From NCBI RefSeq assembly GCF_003945545.1, contig NZ_CP029617.1, forward strand, positions 8,206,462 to 8,270,461: a DNA stretch of 64,000 nt, read 5' to 3'. A program made the translations under genes and the position numbers. The notes beneath the pieces are model-generated. The model made no database searches. It worked only from the letters and a program-made list of their open reading frames with translations, and had not been told where the DNA came from. Position 1 is the stretch's first letter; every line of letters starts with the position of its first letter. This document shows positions 44,144-53,558 of the stretch, piece after piece. Source of the DNA: Streptomyces sp. WAC 01529 (GTDB lineage Bacteria > Actinomycetota > Actinomycetes > Streptomycetales > Streptomycetaceae).

Positions 44144-45655
44144 ATGCGACACGACCAGGCCGCTCCGGACTGCATGGTGATCACCGCACACGGGCTGAAC
44201 TGGACCAAGGCCGCACGCGCGCTGTGGCTGGCACCGGGCGCGGGCAAACGCGCCGCGGACCCGAGATCGATCCCCTACCAGAGCAGTGTCACGACGCAGG
44301 TGGTCCTGATCACGCTCTCGTCGGTGGTTGAGATCGCCCTGGTCGACTTCCTGCTCTCCGCGGCCTGGGCGAGAGTGCTCGCCTTAGCAGTCGGGCTGCT
44401 AGCCCTGATTGTGATCCTGGCGTTGGTCGTCGCACTGCGCGCGTTTCCCCACCGGGTGGAGAAGGGCACCTTGACGGTCCACTACGGGGCGACCTTCGAG
44501 GTGCCCGTCCCGCTGGACCGCGTGACGAAGGTGACCGAACGCCGCTCCCTGAGCGGCCAGAAGCGCACGGCAGAGGTCGCGGACGGCGTCCTGTCGGTGC
44601 CGATGATGGGCGTCACCAACCTGGCGGTGACCCTGGATCCGCCGGTGGAGATGACACTGCCGAAGGCCGATACCGCCACGGTACGCGAGATCCGCCTCTT
44701 CGCCATCGACCCCGTGTCGGGCACCCGGACACTGCGCGGCGGCGGACGGCCCGAGACCACGTCCTCCGAACGGAGCGACATCCCTGCAGCCGCAGCCCCG
44801 GCACGAACGGGCACACCGCACAACACACCCCGGTGGATGCGGTGGCTGCGCTGGACCGGCGTGCTGGTGCTGCTCGCCGAGATCGTCCTGGTCACCACGG
44901 GCCTACTCGACTGGCGAATCGCGGCCGGCATCCTCGTCGTGACCGAGGGTGCCCTCGCGGTCCTCGGCCTCATCGCCGGGGCGGCCTTCATCAGTCAGTA
45001 CCGCCGCCTGCGGGCCGCGGGCGAGACCCGGGCCGACTCCTTCAGCGACGCCCTGTTCTCCCTGATGCCCGAGCCCATGGCCGCGATGGTCCGCAGAGAA
45101 CTGAGCGTCGTGCGAGTGCTGACGCTCGTCCTGCTGCGCCGGACCGAACGGCCCCGCCCCGGCGACCTGCCGCTGTCCTACGGCAGCGCGTCCCGCAAGG
45201 CCCTGGTCGGCACGGCAGCGCTACTCCTGGTAGCGGGCGTGTCCGCACTGTTGAGCCTCGCCCCAGGGGTGCCGCGCATCGTGCTGGGCGTCGTCCTGCT
45301 CTACGCCGCCCTGTTGACGGCCACCATGGGCCTGGCCGCCGGGGTGCGTCCGCACCTGCTGCGCGCCGACGGCCTGGTCGTACGGTGGGGCCTGCACCAC
45401 GAGTTGGAGATCCCGCTGGCGACGGTGCGCTCGATCACGCTGGAACAGCCCGCGCGGGGGCGGCCGAAGGACGACATCACGTCCGACCGGTTCACGGTCC
45501 CCGCGTCCGGCCGGGAGCAGGTGGCGGTCGTGTGCGAGGAGCCGGTCGAGGTGCCGGCCCGGTGGGGCGCGCGACGACCGGCGCAGACGATCGTGGTTCC
45601 CGTGGACGACTCCAAGGCAGTGCTGGCCTACATCACGCGGCCGGCGGGAGCCTGA
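44144..45655 (+). CDS. membrane protein with PH-like domains (right twin)
   Basis: A 503-aa protein of the same family as 31284-32762: LITLSSVVEIALVDFLLSAA, LALAVGLLALIVILALVVAL, VHYGATFEVPVPLDRVTKVT, LVLLAEIVLVTTGLLDWRIA, IVLGVVLLYAALLTATMGLA, VRWGLHHELEIPLATVRSIT. At least six hydrophobic segments and a C-terminal PH-like beta domain. ATG with GGAG upstream; last gene of the rightward operon. Role could be peptide export, immunity or membrane sensing. I know of no described thioamitide cluster in which such a pair has a defined function. Confidence 0.75.
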   Translation: MRHDQAAPDCMVITAHGLNWTKAARALWLAPGAGKRAADPRSIPYQSSVTTQVVLITLSSVVEIALVDFLLSAAWARVLALAVGLLALIVILALVVALRAFPHRVEKGTLTVHYGATFEVPVPLDRVTKVTERRSLSGQKRTAEVADGVLSVPMMGVTNLAVTLDPPVEMTLPKADTATVREIRLFAIDPVSGTRTLRGGGRPETTSSERSDIPAAAAPARTGTPHNTPRWMRWLRWTGVLVLLAEIVLVTTGLLDWRIAAGILVVTEGALAVLGLIAGAAFISQYRRLRAAGETRADSFSDALFSLMPEPMAAMVRRELSVVRVLTLVLLRRTERPRPGDLPLSYGSASRKALVGTAALLLVAGVSALLSLAPGVPRIVLGVVLLYAALLTATMGLAAGVRPHLLRADGLVVRWGLHHELEIPLATVRSITLEQPARGRPKDDITSDRFTVPASGREQVAVVCEEPVEVPARWGARRPAQTIVVPVDDSKAVLAYITRPAGA

Positions 45656-45903
45656 ACTCGCCCTCTCCCGCCACCACCGTGTCAGGGACAGCATGCAGGC
45701 CGACATCGTGCTCAGCTTGTCCTACCTTCCAAGTGCGATCTCTCGGTTTTGGGACAGTGGGTGAGTGGCAGTGGGCTTCGGTGTGTTGCTGCTGGTCAGT
45801 GGTGGTTGAGGGGGTTGGGGTCGCTGTTCTGGACGCGAGGTTTCCGAGGGGTGTAGCTGTTCTGGGGGCGTTATTGCATGAGGGGTGACGCTGTCTCAGT
45901 TTG

Positions 45904-47659
45904 GTGAGTTCTGATCCGCTGGCCGATGGGTGTTGGTGTGCTCAGGGGTGTGGATCAGGAGAGCAGGACCTGGCCCCGGAAGGGGTGGGTGGTGACGCGA
46001 GTGGGGCTTTGCCGGCTGTGTCGGTTCGGGCGTTGCGGGGACCGGCGGTGCGTCGTCTGCTGGCCCTGCGGCGGGAGGGAAAGCTCACCACGGGGCAGGT
46101 GAGGTCAGCGGCGGACGTGCTTGGGGTGCGGGAGCGTGCGGTGTGGCGGTGGCTGGCGGCCGCCGAGCGGGACGAGGCTGTGGCCCGGGCGCCGGGGGAG
46201 CGGGGCGCGTATCACGGGCGGTTCACGGTTACGGATGAGGTCCGGGCTCTGCTGGCCTTGTGGAAGGGGAACGTCGCGGCGGTGCATCGCGAGCTGACCG
46301 CTCGCGCGGCCAGGGGCGAGGGACAGCCGCCTCCGTCGATTCCGACGCTGCACCGGGCGATCCAGCGGTATCTGACGCCGGGAGAGCGGGCGGGGCTCGC
46401 GGGTGGGGAGCGGGCGGCGCGCAAGCATGATGTGTTCCTGGCCCGGCCGCGGGGCTGGCGCAATCAGGTGTGGGAGACGGACCACATGCAGGCGGCGGTG
46501 CTGGTCGATGTCGATGGCAAGGCTCGCAGGCCGTGGATCACCTGGTTCACCGACTGCGCGACGAACGCGATCACTGGTGTCGCGGTCACGCTGGGAGATC
46601 CGTCGCGGGAATCGGTGCTGGCCGCGCTGCGCTCCGCAGTCCTCCGCGAGGACCCCTACGGCCCGTTCGGCGGCCTGCCCGAGTAGGTACGTGTCGACCG
46701 CGGCCAGGACTTCCTGTCCCGAACGGTGACCGCCGCGTTCGATCTCCTGGACGTGACGGTGGAGGACCTGCCCGCCTACACCCCCCACCTCAAAGGCACC
46801 GTGGAGGGTCGCAACCGGGCGGTGGAGAGCATGTTCCTGGCCGCGCTGCCCGGCTACGCCCGTCAGCCGCGCCCCGGTAAGCGTGCTTCCCGTCCGAAGG
46901 ACGAAGTGCTGCTCGGCTTCGAGGACTTCACCGCCCGTCTGCTGGCCTGGACACGGTGGTGGAACACCGAACACCAGCCCGCGCCGTTGCGGGGCAGGAC
47001 CCCCACTTGAGGCGTGGCAGGACGATCCCACCCCGCTGCGGGACGTGGCCGCGGCGGATCTGTGGACGTTCACCCTGGAGGACGCCGGCACCCGCACCCT
47101 GACCACCCGCGGTATCCGCTTCAGGAGGCGTGACTACGTGGGGCCGTGGATGACCGGGCAGGCCGGGATCCAGGTCCGGATCCGCTTCATGCCCCATCAC
47201 GATCACCGGATCGAGGTGTACCACGCGGCCACCGGCCGCTACCTGGGTCCTGCGGACCTGGCCGATCAGGCCACCGACGAACAGATCAGCGCCGTACGAA
47301 GAGCGCGGGCCGCCCGCTCCCGCCGTCTGAAGAAGGACCTGGAGGCTTCCCAGCGCGAGCGCTACGCCGCCGTGAACCAGCCCGAGGCACCTCAGCGGCT
47401 CGGCGCGCTGACCACCGCGCAGGCCGAGGCCGAACTCGCCCAGACTGCCGACACCGACCTCGCGCAGCTCGCGATGCCGGAGCTCATCCCGCCCGCCGCG
47501 CCCCCGGCCGACTGGCGCACCCCTGCTTCCCTGGCCGCGCTGACCACGTCAAGCCCGCCCATCCTGCACCCGTCCGGCCGTGATGGCGCTTCCGTCCCGG
47601 ACGGCCGCGACGGACGGGCTACACCTCTCACCACCGACGAAGACGGAGACGCCTCGTGA
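45904..47659 (+). pseudogene. TnsB/TniA-type DDE transposase, broken (module 1)
   Basis: Paralogue of the intact transposase at 56893. Helix-turn-helix (LTTGQVRSAADVLGVRERAV), integrase core with WETDHMQAAV (first Asp), then FGGLPE followed by an in-frame TAG at 46684-46686. Past the stop come VRVDRGQDFLSRTV (second Asp) and HLKGTVEGRNRAVESMFLAA (Glu). A further frame change in a C-run near 47003 joins RGRTP to LEAWQDDPTPLRD. The C-terminal mu-type beta-barrel and an ATPase-binding tail follow. With two lesions it should be inactive unless the lesions are base-call errors. Confidence 0.8.
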
Positions 47660-48400
47660 CCGCGGCCACCTACCAGTACGTTGACCTGCCTGATGCGTCC
47701 GTGGTAACCACCCGAGCCTTGCTCACCGCCCGGGAGAACATCACCGACACCGTCGCTGCCCGCGCCATGATGTGCATCCACGGCGGCGCCGGCTTCGGCA
47801 AGACCCTCGCCGTCAACACCTGCCTGCGAGAACTCGAACCCGGCGAGGACGTCCGCAAGATCACCTTCCGGCCTCGTCCCACCGCCCGCGCGGTGCGCTA
47901 CGAACTGTTCACCGCGCTCGACCTGGCCGGGGAACCACCGCGCCACCCCAGCGAGTTCGACCGCCTGCTGAAAACTGCCCTGGCTGAACGCCCCCGCACC
48001 TTCCTGGTCGACGAGGCCCAGTGGCTCAATGGGGAGGCGTTCGAATACTTCCGCTACCTGTGGGACGAACCCTCCACCCAGCTCGCGATTATCTTCGTCG
48101 GAGGGGAGGGCTGCCACACCGTGCTGCGCCGCGAACCGATGCTCTCCTCCCGCATCTTCATCTGGCAGCACTTCACCCGTCTCACCCCCAGCGAAGTCCT
48201 CGAGGCCATCCCCCTGTTCCATCCGATCTGGGCCGATGCGACCCCGACGACATCACCTTCGCCGACAGCCACGCCACACACGGCAACTTCCGCGCCTGGG
48301 CCCAGCTGACCGCCCACACCCGCACACCGCCCTGGCCCGCACCGGTCACCCCCGCGTGGACCAGGAGCTGCTGCGCTGGGCCTTCAGCCGCCTTGCCTGA
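47656..48400 (+). pseudogene. TnsC/TniB-type AAA+ ATPase, frameshifted (module 1)
   Basis: The GTG overlaps the transposase stop. Walker A GGAGFGKT, Walker B TFLVDEAQW, sensor-like IIFVGGEG. The frame breaks near 48240 and again near 48325. The right order PDDITFADSHATHGNFRAWA and PRVDQELLRWAFSRLA-stop is recovered from the other frames and matches the second copy at 58491. In Tn7/Tn5053-like elements this ATPase selects the target and activates the transposase. Confidence 0.8.
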
Positions 48401-48413
48401 CCACCACGCCGTC

Positions 48414-49030
48414 ATGCCGCTCGTCGCGCCACTGCCCGTCACCGTGGTCATCGACCGCGATGACGACGTGGTCCACACGCACACCGCTCTGGCCGCCCAC
48501 CATCCGCCGTCAGGCCAGATCACCCTGCATCCGGGCCCGGGCACCACCAGCGAAACCGGGCTTGCCCACAACCTTCTGGCCGCCCTGGGCAAGCCGCCCC
48601 TGCTTCCAGGCCGTTTCCCTGGCGGTCGTCAGTCCGCATGGGAAGCCGCCACGGCCTGGATCACTGCCCTTCCCGTCACCCGGCTGACCGTCCTGCGCGC
48701 CCACCGTCTCACCGCCCGCCGCGCGATGCGCCTCCTGCAACTACGCACGCTCACCGGCATCCGCCTGACCTTGGTCTGCCACCGCCCCTACCTGCCCGCT
48801 GCCTTGCACCAAGCTCTGCAGACGGCCGACCACATCCTCACCACGGACATCCAGGCCGCACGCTGTCACTACTACGGCACACTCGCCGCCGAGCCCCGCC
48901 CGCGGACGAGCCCGCCCGGCCGACAGATCGGTGGCTCACCCTGCCCGCACTGGACCGCCTCGTCTCCTACGACAGCCCTGCTCCCTGTCGACCGGCTCGA
49001 GGCTTCCGGCACACGCTGCGGTAGACATCC
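48414..49030 (+). pseudogene. third gene of transposition module 1, truncated
   Basis: It resembles the N-terminal half of the protein at 59299: TVVIDRDDDVVHTHTALAAH, NLLAALGKPPLLPG, TAWITALPVTRLTVLRAHRL, TLTGIRLTLVCHRPYLPAAL. A frame change near 48905 leads to DRWLTLPALDRLVSYDS, after which similarity ends. Family unknown. The truncation confirms that module 1 is a decayed copy. Confidence 0.65.
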
Positions 49031-49289
49031 GCCGACTGGCAGCACGAGACTCCAGGCCTCCGAGGCCTGGGTTCGGAGCGCGGGGAGCGGCCAGATCGCA
49101 CTCGCTATGGTGGTCCCGCTCCAGCAACGGCCTCGCCGGAACGGGCCGCGCTGACGGCGGGTGGGCCGGGGCGGGCCGGTCGACGGTTCCCCCACCGCCC
49201 CGCTGCGCTTCGTCGTCTGACGTCCCGTTCGGCAGATGGAAAGTTCCGATCGACCGGTACCTGACCGCCCTGCCCTCCATCCTGGACAC

Positions 49290-51361
49290 ATGACGTCCAG
49301 CGACACCGCCCCGGCACACGCGCAGCCATCTATCACGACGGTGACGCGGCACGACATCTTCAGCTATCTGCGCGGGATATCGAGCCCCTGGTGGGGGAAA
49401 CTGGACGAGGTCACGTTCCTGGAGGACCTCTACGACCTGGACCGACCTGCGTCCGAGAACGGCCGGCTCCCGACTGTCCGCGCTGATATCCAGCAGCACT
49501 GGATTAACAACTACGATCTGGACGACGACTGGATCTTCGAGGACTCTCGGCTGGAGCTCTCGGACGGGCCGGACGAGGTGCTGCTTGCCTTCCTGGCACG
49601 AATGGTCCATCCCGAGGTTGCGGCCAGCGCCGAGGAGGCGATGAAGCAGGTTGAGGAGCTGAACCGGCTGCTGGCACCGGACGGGTGGGGCCTGCGTTCC
49701 TACGAGTTCCTCTCCGGCCGCCCGATCTACACGCCGGTCCGGCTTCCGCCGACGGGCCCGTTGGTCCCGCTGCCGCTTAACGATGACGACACGGGCAAGC
49801 TCGACCTGGTCCTCGGGCAGACCTACAGCCTCCTGGACTGCGCCGGCGAGGAGACTGCATGCGACCTGCTGCGCACAGCTGTCCTGACCCTGCGCCGCGA
49901 CGGCGGCTTCTTCAACCCCGTGCCGGGTGACGGCTGGACGGCGGACACTTACGAGGCGGTCCTGACCGTGGAGCGCGAGCTCCATCCCACCTGTGCCCCG
50001 GAGACGAAGGAGACGATCTGGCGGACACTGGAGAGCCTACTCAGCCAGCTCGGACGCACCGAAGTCCAGGACCTCGTGGTCGAAGGCGATACCCGGCCTC
50101 TGCCCCACATCCCGCCGGACTGGCGGGCCCAAGCCACCGCACCCGCCACCCCCATCGTTCGCGGTCTCCGCCTCCCCTTCACCACCACCGAGTTCGACGT
50201 CACCCGCGCAGACTTCGCCAACCTGGAGATCCGCGCCTCGCATGACAACAGCGGGTTCCACTACCTCTACGACACCCGCGCACGCCGGATGATCACCGAC
50301 TTCGTCCTCGACGACCGGCCCCAGGTGGCCACGCTGTGCAGCGTCACCATCATCAAGAAGGGCAGCACCTTCACGCCGAGGATCAAGCTGTGGAAGAAGG
50401 ACAAGAAGAAGGCGGGGGAGATCCCTGCCACGCAGATGGTGCCCGACACCGTGGCCACCCGGGCCGTCAAGGCGCTCGTCGACACCGGGGACGTCCACGA
50501 GAACTTCTGGAAGGTCATCAACTTCCTCCGGGGCTGTGCCGGGCTGAGCACGCCCGGCGGCTCCCTCCAGCTCGTGGCCGGAGACGAGGCCCAGCTGACC
50601 CAGCTTTGCTGACCGGCCAGGACCGGACGATGGTGCTCGGTGCGGTCAGGACCGCGATCGGCGGCGGTCTCACCGAGGAGGACATCCGGTTGATCAGCAA
50701 CCGCAGAGAGCAACTCCAGAAGTTCAAGCGGCTGCTGAACGATCCGGACTACTTCCAGCAGGAGGAGAGCCTTGCGACGACGCGCGGGGCGGAGGCGGTC
50801 TGGCAGGCCTTCTTCGAGGCGAACCAGTGGATCTTCGGCTACGGGCTCAACCTCATCGCCTGCGAATCCATCGACGACGGCAAACTGGAACGCATCACCA
50901 CCGGGGCCGACATCTTCGGCGGAGCCGGGAAACGCATCGACGCCATCATGCGTTCCAAGGGCCTGATCAGCAGCATGCTCTTCTGCGAAATCAAGACCCA
51001 CGACACGGAGCTGCTCGCCAAGACCCCGTACCGCGCGGGCGTTTACCAGGCATCGAAAGAACTGGGCGGCGGCGTGGCGCAGGTGCAGAAGACCGTGAGC
51101 AAGGCCCAGCAGCTCATCTCCGGCGAGTTCCTCACCCATATCCACGACGACGACGGCACCCCGACCGGCATCGAGCTGTCCACCACCCGGCCCCGTCAGG
51201 TTGTGGTGATCGGGAGCCGGCGCGAGTTCACCCACAACGGCCGTGTGAACCCGGAGAAGATCAACTCCTTCGAGCTGTACCGGACATCGATCCAGGACGT
51301 CGAGATCATCACGTTCGATGAGCTCTACCAGCGGGCGTGCTTCATCGTCGAAGATCGCTAA
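49290..51361 (+). pseudogene. sduA: Shedu defence nuclease (SduA, DUF4263) with AbiJ-like N-terminus, one frameshift
   Basis: About 690 aa in two frames that meet near 50605 (one base missing). The N-terminal 120 residues (TRHDIFSYLRGISSPWWGKL, DEVTFLEDLYDLD, NNYDLDDDWIFED) look like the AbiJ-NTD3 domain of abortive-infection proteins. The middle is a beta-rich regulatory part. The C-terminus is the PD-(D/E)xK nuclease of Shedu: WIFGYGLNLIACES, KRIDAIMRSKG, MLFCEIKTHDTELL (Asp, Glu-x-Lys). Shedu proteins protect against phages by cutting DNA. The frame break removes the nuclease unless it is a sequencing error. It stands alone, just behind transposition module 1. Confidence 0.8.
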
Positions 51362-51514
51362 GACTCCCATCCACCTGTCTGGTTGGCCTGTGGGTGTGTC
51401 CAGTACGTACGGCGGCCCGCGGGTGATGACCGTCGTACGGGGTGAGCCGCTGGTGGCCCCGGCTCGGACCGGGACCACCAGGTCTGCGGGTGTGCGATCA
51501 GCGGGTGTTCCGGG

Positions 51515-51757
51515 TCAGCGCTGCTGGATCCACCAGATGATCCATCCGGTCCCGCTGGCGCCCAGGGCGCCAGCGGAGCCGCGGACCACGCCGTAGCCCG
51601 CCGTACGGGCGAGGGCGCGCAGGCGACGGCGGCGGCCGCCGTCGGGCAGCTGCCGCAGACGGGTCCGGATCTCGGACCAGATGTGGCGCAACTTGCCGTT
51701 GCCCTGGTAATGCCGGGTCGACGCCCGGCGGTCGGTGCCCTTAGGCTCGTTGGACAT
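51515..51757 (-). CDS. small basic protein with a C-terminal hydrophobic end
   Basis: 80 aa, perfect AAGGAGG RBS at 13 nt. Arg-rich middle (LRQLPDGGRRRRLRALARTA) and a hydrophobic, Gly/Trp-rich end (GASGTGWIIWWIQQR). Located 166 bp downstream of the winged-helix gene in the same orientation. Unknown function. Confidence 0.6.
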   Translation of the reverse strand: MSNEPKGTDRRASTRHYQGNGKLRHIWSEIRTRLRQLPDGGRRRRLRALARTAGYGVVRGSAGALGASGTGWIIWWIQQR

Positions 51758-51923
51758 GCTGGTGGTGCCTCCTTGGGGAGTGACTGTCGGTTTGTTCACT
51801 GGGCGGCTCCCTGCTGGAACAGGGGGCCGTCGCCCGTTTCGGGGCGGCGGCCTGCGCCGCGCCCGGCCCATGTGTGGCAGGGCCGGGAGTCGTGGGGCCG
51901 GGGCCGTAGTGCCCCGGTGGTGC

Positions 51924-52820
51924 TCATCGCGGAATCGCGGCCCCCGAGAGCGCGGGGATACGGGCGCCGATCCGCACCGCGGTGCGGGCGATGCCCTCAG
52001 GAGTCCAGGCGGCCTCTGCCGCCTCGCGCTCCGTCTTGTTGACGTTCAGGTCGAACGGCGCGGCGAGAGCCCAGCGAACCTGTGTGCTCTGCCCGAGGAC
52101 GGAGAAGCCGTCCAACTGCTGCTCGCAGAGGAACCCGTACAGCAGGCGCTCCTTCTTCAGCTCCTCGATGCCACGCCCGACCGTCGACGGGGAGACCCCG
52201 TACCAGAGCGCATACTCCCTGGCCTTGCGCAGGGCGAAGGACGGCTTGCGCTGGCTCATGAGGATGAGCAGCATCGTCTTCGCCGGCATCGACAGCTTCC
52301 GGTAGTAGTGCTGCTCCCAGTACGCGAATGGCACCTTGAAGTAGGTGCTCTTGCGGGAGCCCTCCTTGTCGCCCGACGGCAGTGTGTACGGGTCGCCGGA
52401 GCCGTCCTCGAGCAACTTGGTGATCTTCGTCATCCGGCCGTGCGGCTCGGTGCTGATCAGCTTCAGTTCCTTGAGCTTGTGCAGGTGTCGGGAGACCGCC
52501 GCGCTCGCGGTGCCGTTGGTGGCGAAGGAGATCCCCGCGGCGCGGCCCCAGGTCTCGGACCGGTGAGTGACACTCCAGTCGGCGCGCGCGGTGACGCAGT
52601 GGATCAGGAGGAAGAGGTCCAGCCGCTCGTTACTGCGCAGCATCTTGGAGAACGGGCCGGGCCGCGTGATCAGGCGGAGGCCGGGATCGGCGTCCTGGAC
52701 GAAGGCACGCCGGATGAGGACGGCACGGCCGGTGCGCTTGGACTGCTCCAGCAGCATCCGTATCGTGTCGTCCTGGCTCACGGGCATGTCCCGCTTGAGC
52801 ACGGTCAGTTCGGTGGTCAC
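51924..52820 (-). CDS. winged-helix DNA-binding protein, possible replication initiator
   Basis: 298 aa, GTG start. Two helix-turn-helix-like segments: ATNGTASAAVSRHLHKLKEL (residues 95-115) and YALWYGVSPSTVGRGIEELK (residues 210-230), each followed by a wing. Tandem winged-helix proteins of this size serve as plasmid replication initiators or regulators. There is no iteron set upstream that I could define. It stands in front of a small basic protein gene. The initiator idea is only an inference. Confidence 0.55.
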   Translation of the reverse strand: MTTELTVLKRDMPVSQDDTIRMLLEQSKRTGRAVLIRRAFVQDADPGLRLITRPGPFSKMLRSNERLDLFLLIHCVTARADWSVTHRSETWGRAAGISFATNGTASAAVSRHLHKLKELKLISTEPHGRMTKITKLLEDGSGDPYTLPSGDKEGSRKSTYFKVPFAYWEQHYYRKLSMPAKTMLLILMSQRKPSFALRKAREYALWYGVSPSTVGRGIEELKKERLLYGFLCEQQLDGFSVLGQSTQVRWALAAPFDLNVNKTEREAAEAAWTPEGIARTAVRIGARIPALSGAAIPR

Positions 52821-53255
52821 GGAGCCATGTTCACCGATCGGTCGTACGAAGCGGGTGTCGAATTCCCGGTGCGGCCGCTTGGCTGCCTCCCCTTCAGACT
52901 GGGCTATCGGAACACATTGGATAACTGATGACCCCGGTAGGAAACCATTGGTGCCCGAAGCAGCAGGCAGGCACGTACTTGTCGCCTGGAACCTTTAACG
53001 CTTCAGATAGTGATCTTTGATGTTCTGGAACCCAACTCTTGGATAGTTCACGCCGTGACTCCGCACCTGGGAGAACAGAGCGGCTAGCCCGGGTTCGAGC
53101 CGCGCATAGGGCTGGTCGTGGTGGTGAAGCCTCCTCTCCAGGTCAACTACTACTCCGCATAGCTGAGTTCGTTCCGGCGCGGACAGCACAGACCCCAGGC
53201 CTGAAGAAGGGGCCTGGCGCTCTGTGCTGTGGGGAGGGCGCAGGCAGGGGCCGTC
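52821..53255. other. intergenic between winged-helix gene and helicase operon
   Basis: Slightly AT-rich at 52900-53040. No gene was recognised. It ends with a strong hairpin (53183-53230). Confidence 0.5.
53183..53230. terminator. terminator of the leftward helicase operon
   Basis: Long hairpin: acagcacaga...ccaggcc / ggcctgg...tctgtgctgt with small internal bulges, 26 bp beyond the stop of the 100-aa gene. Confidence 0.7.
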
Positions 53256-53558
53256 TCAGTAAACGTCCCGTTCGGAGGGCGGTCCGTACTGCTCGATGAG
53301 GTCGCAGGTGCAGGCGGCGCCCTCGTACAGCGTCTTTTCGCACTCGTCATGGTGGGCCTGCTTCGGCAGGCGCTTCGCCGCAACGGGCCGCGCGGTGTCT
53401 GCGGCGTGCCGGGCGGTGGCCCGGAGCTCGATGTCCACGACGGCGGAGGCGATCTCGTCCTTGCGCCACTTCTCGGGGGAGTTGTGGTTCACCAGGCCGC
53501 CCGCGTAGGCCATGCGCAGCAGTTCGGCCTTGGTGTGGTTGCGCATCAGCTCACTCAT
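53256..53558 (-). CDS. small hypothetical protein coupled to helicase
   Basis: 100 aa: MSELMRNHTKAELLRMAYAG, KWRKDEIASAVVDIE, then HHDECEKTLYEGAACTCDLI, with three Cys and His that may bind zinc. The ATG overlaps the helicase stop (ATGA), so it is co-translated with the helicase. The N-terminal part resembles a short helical SAP/Rho-N-like DNA-binding motif (TKAELL.MA...GL). Possibly a helicase accessory protein. Confidence 0.6.
   Translation of the reverse strand: MSELMRNHTKAELLRMAYAGGLVNHNSPEKWRKDEIASAVVDIELRATARHAADTARPVAAKRLPKQAHHDECEKTLYEGAACTCDLIEQYGPPSERDVY

Noticed and set aside
30143..45655. Class I-IV lanthipeptide synthetase, YcaO, TfuA, radical SAM or ABC transporter in the RiPP locus
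   Set aside because: I looked for their motifs in all frames of the locus and found none.
53085..53110. GGTTCGAGCC-like tRNA T-arm
   Set aside because: No acceptor, anticodon or D stem can be formed around it.
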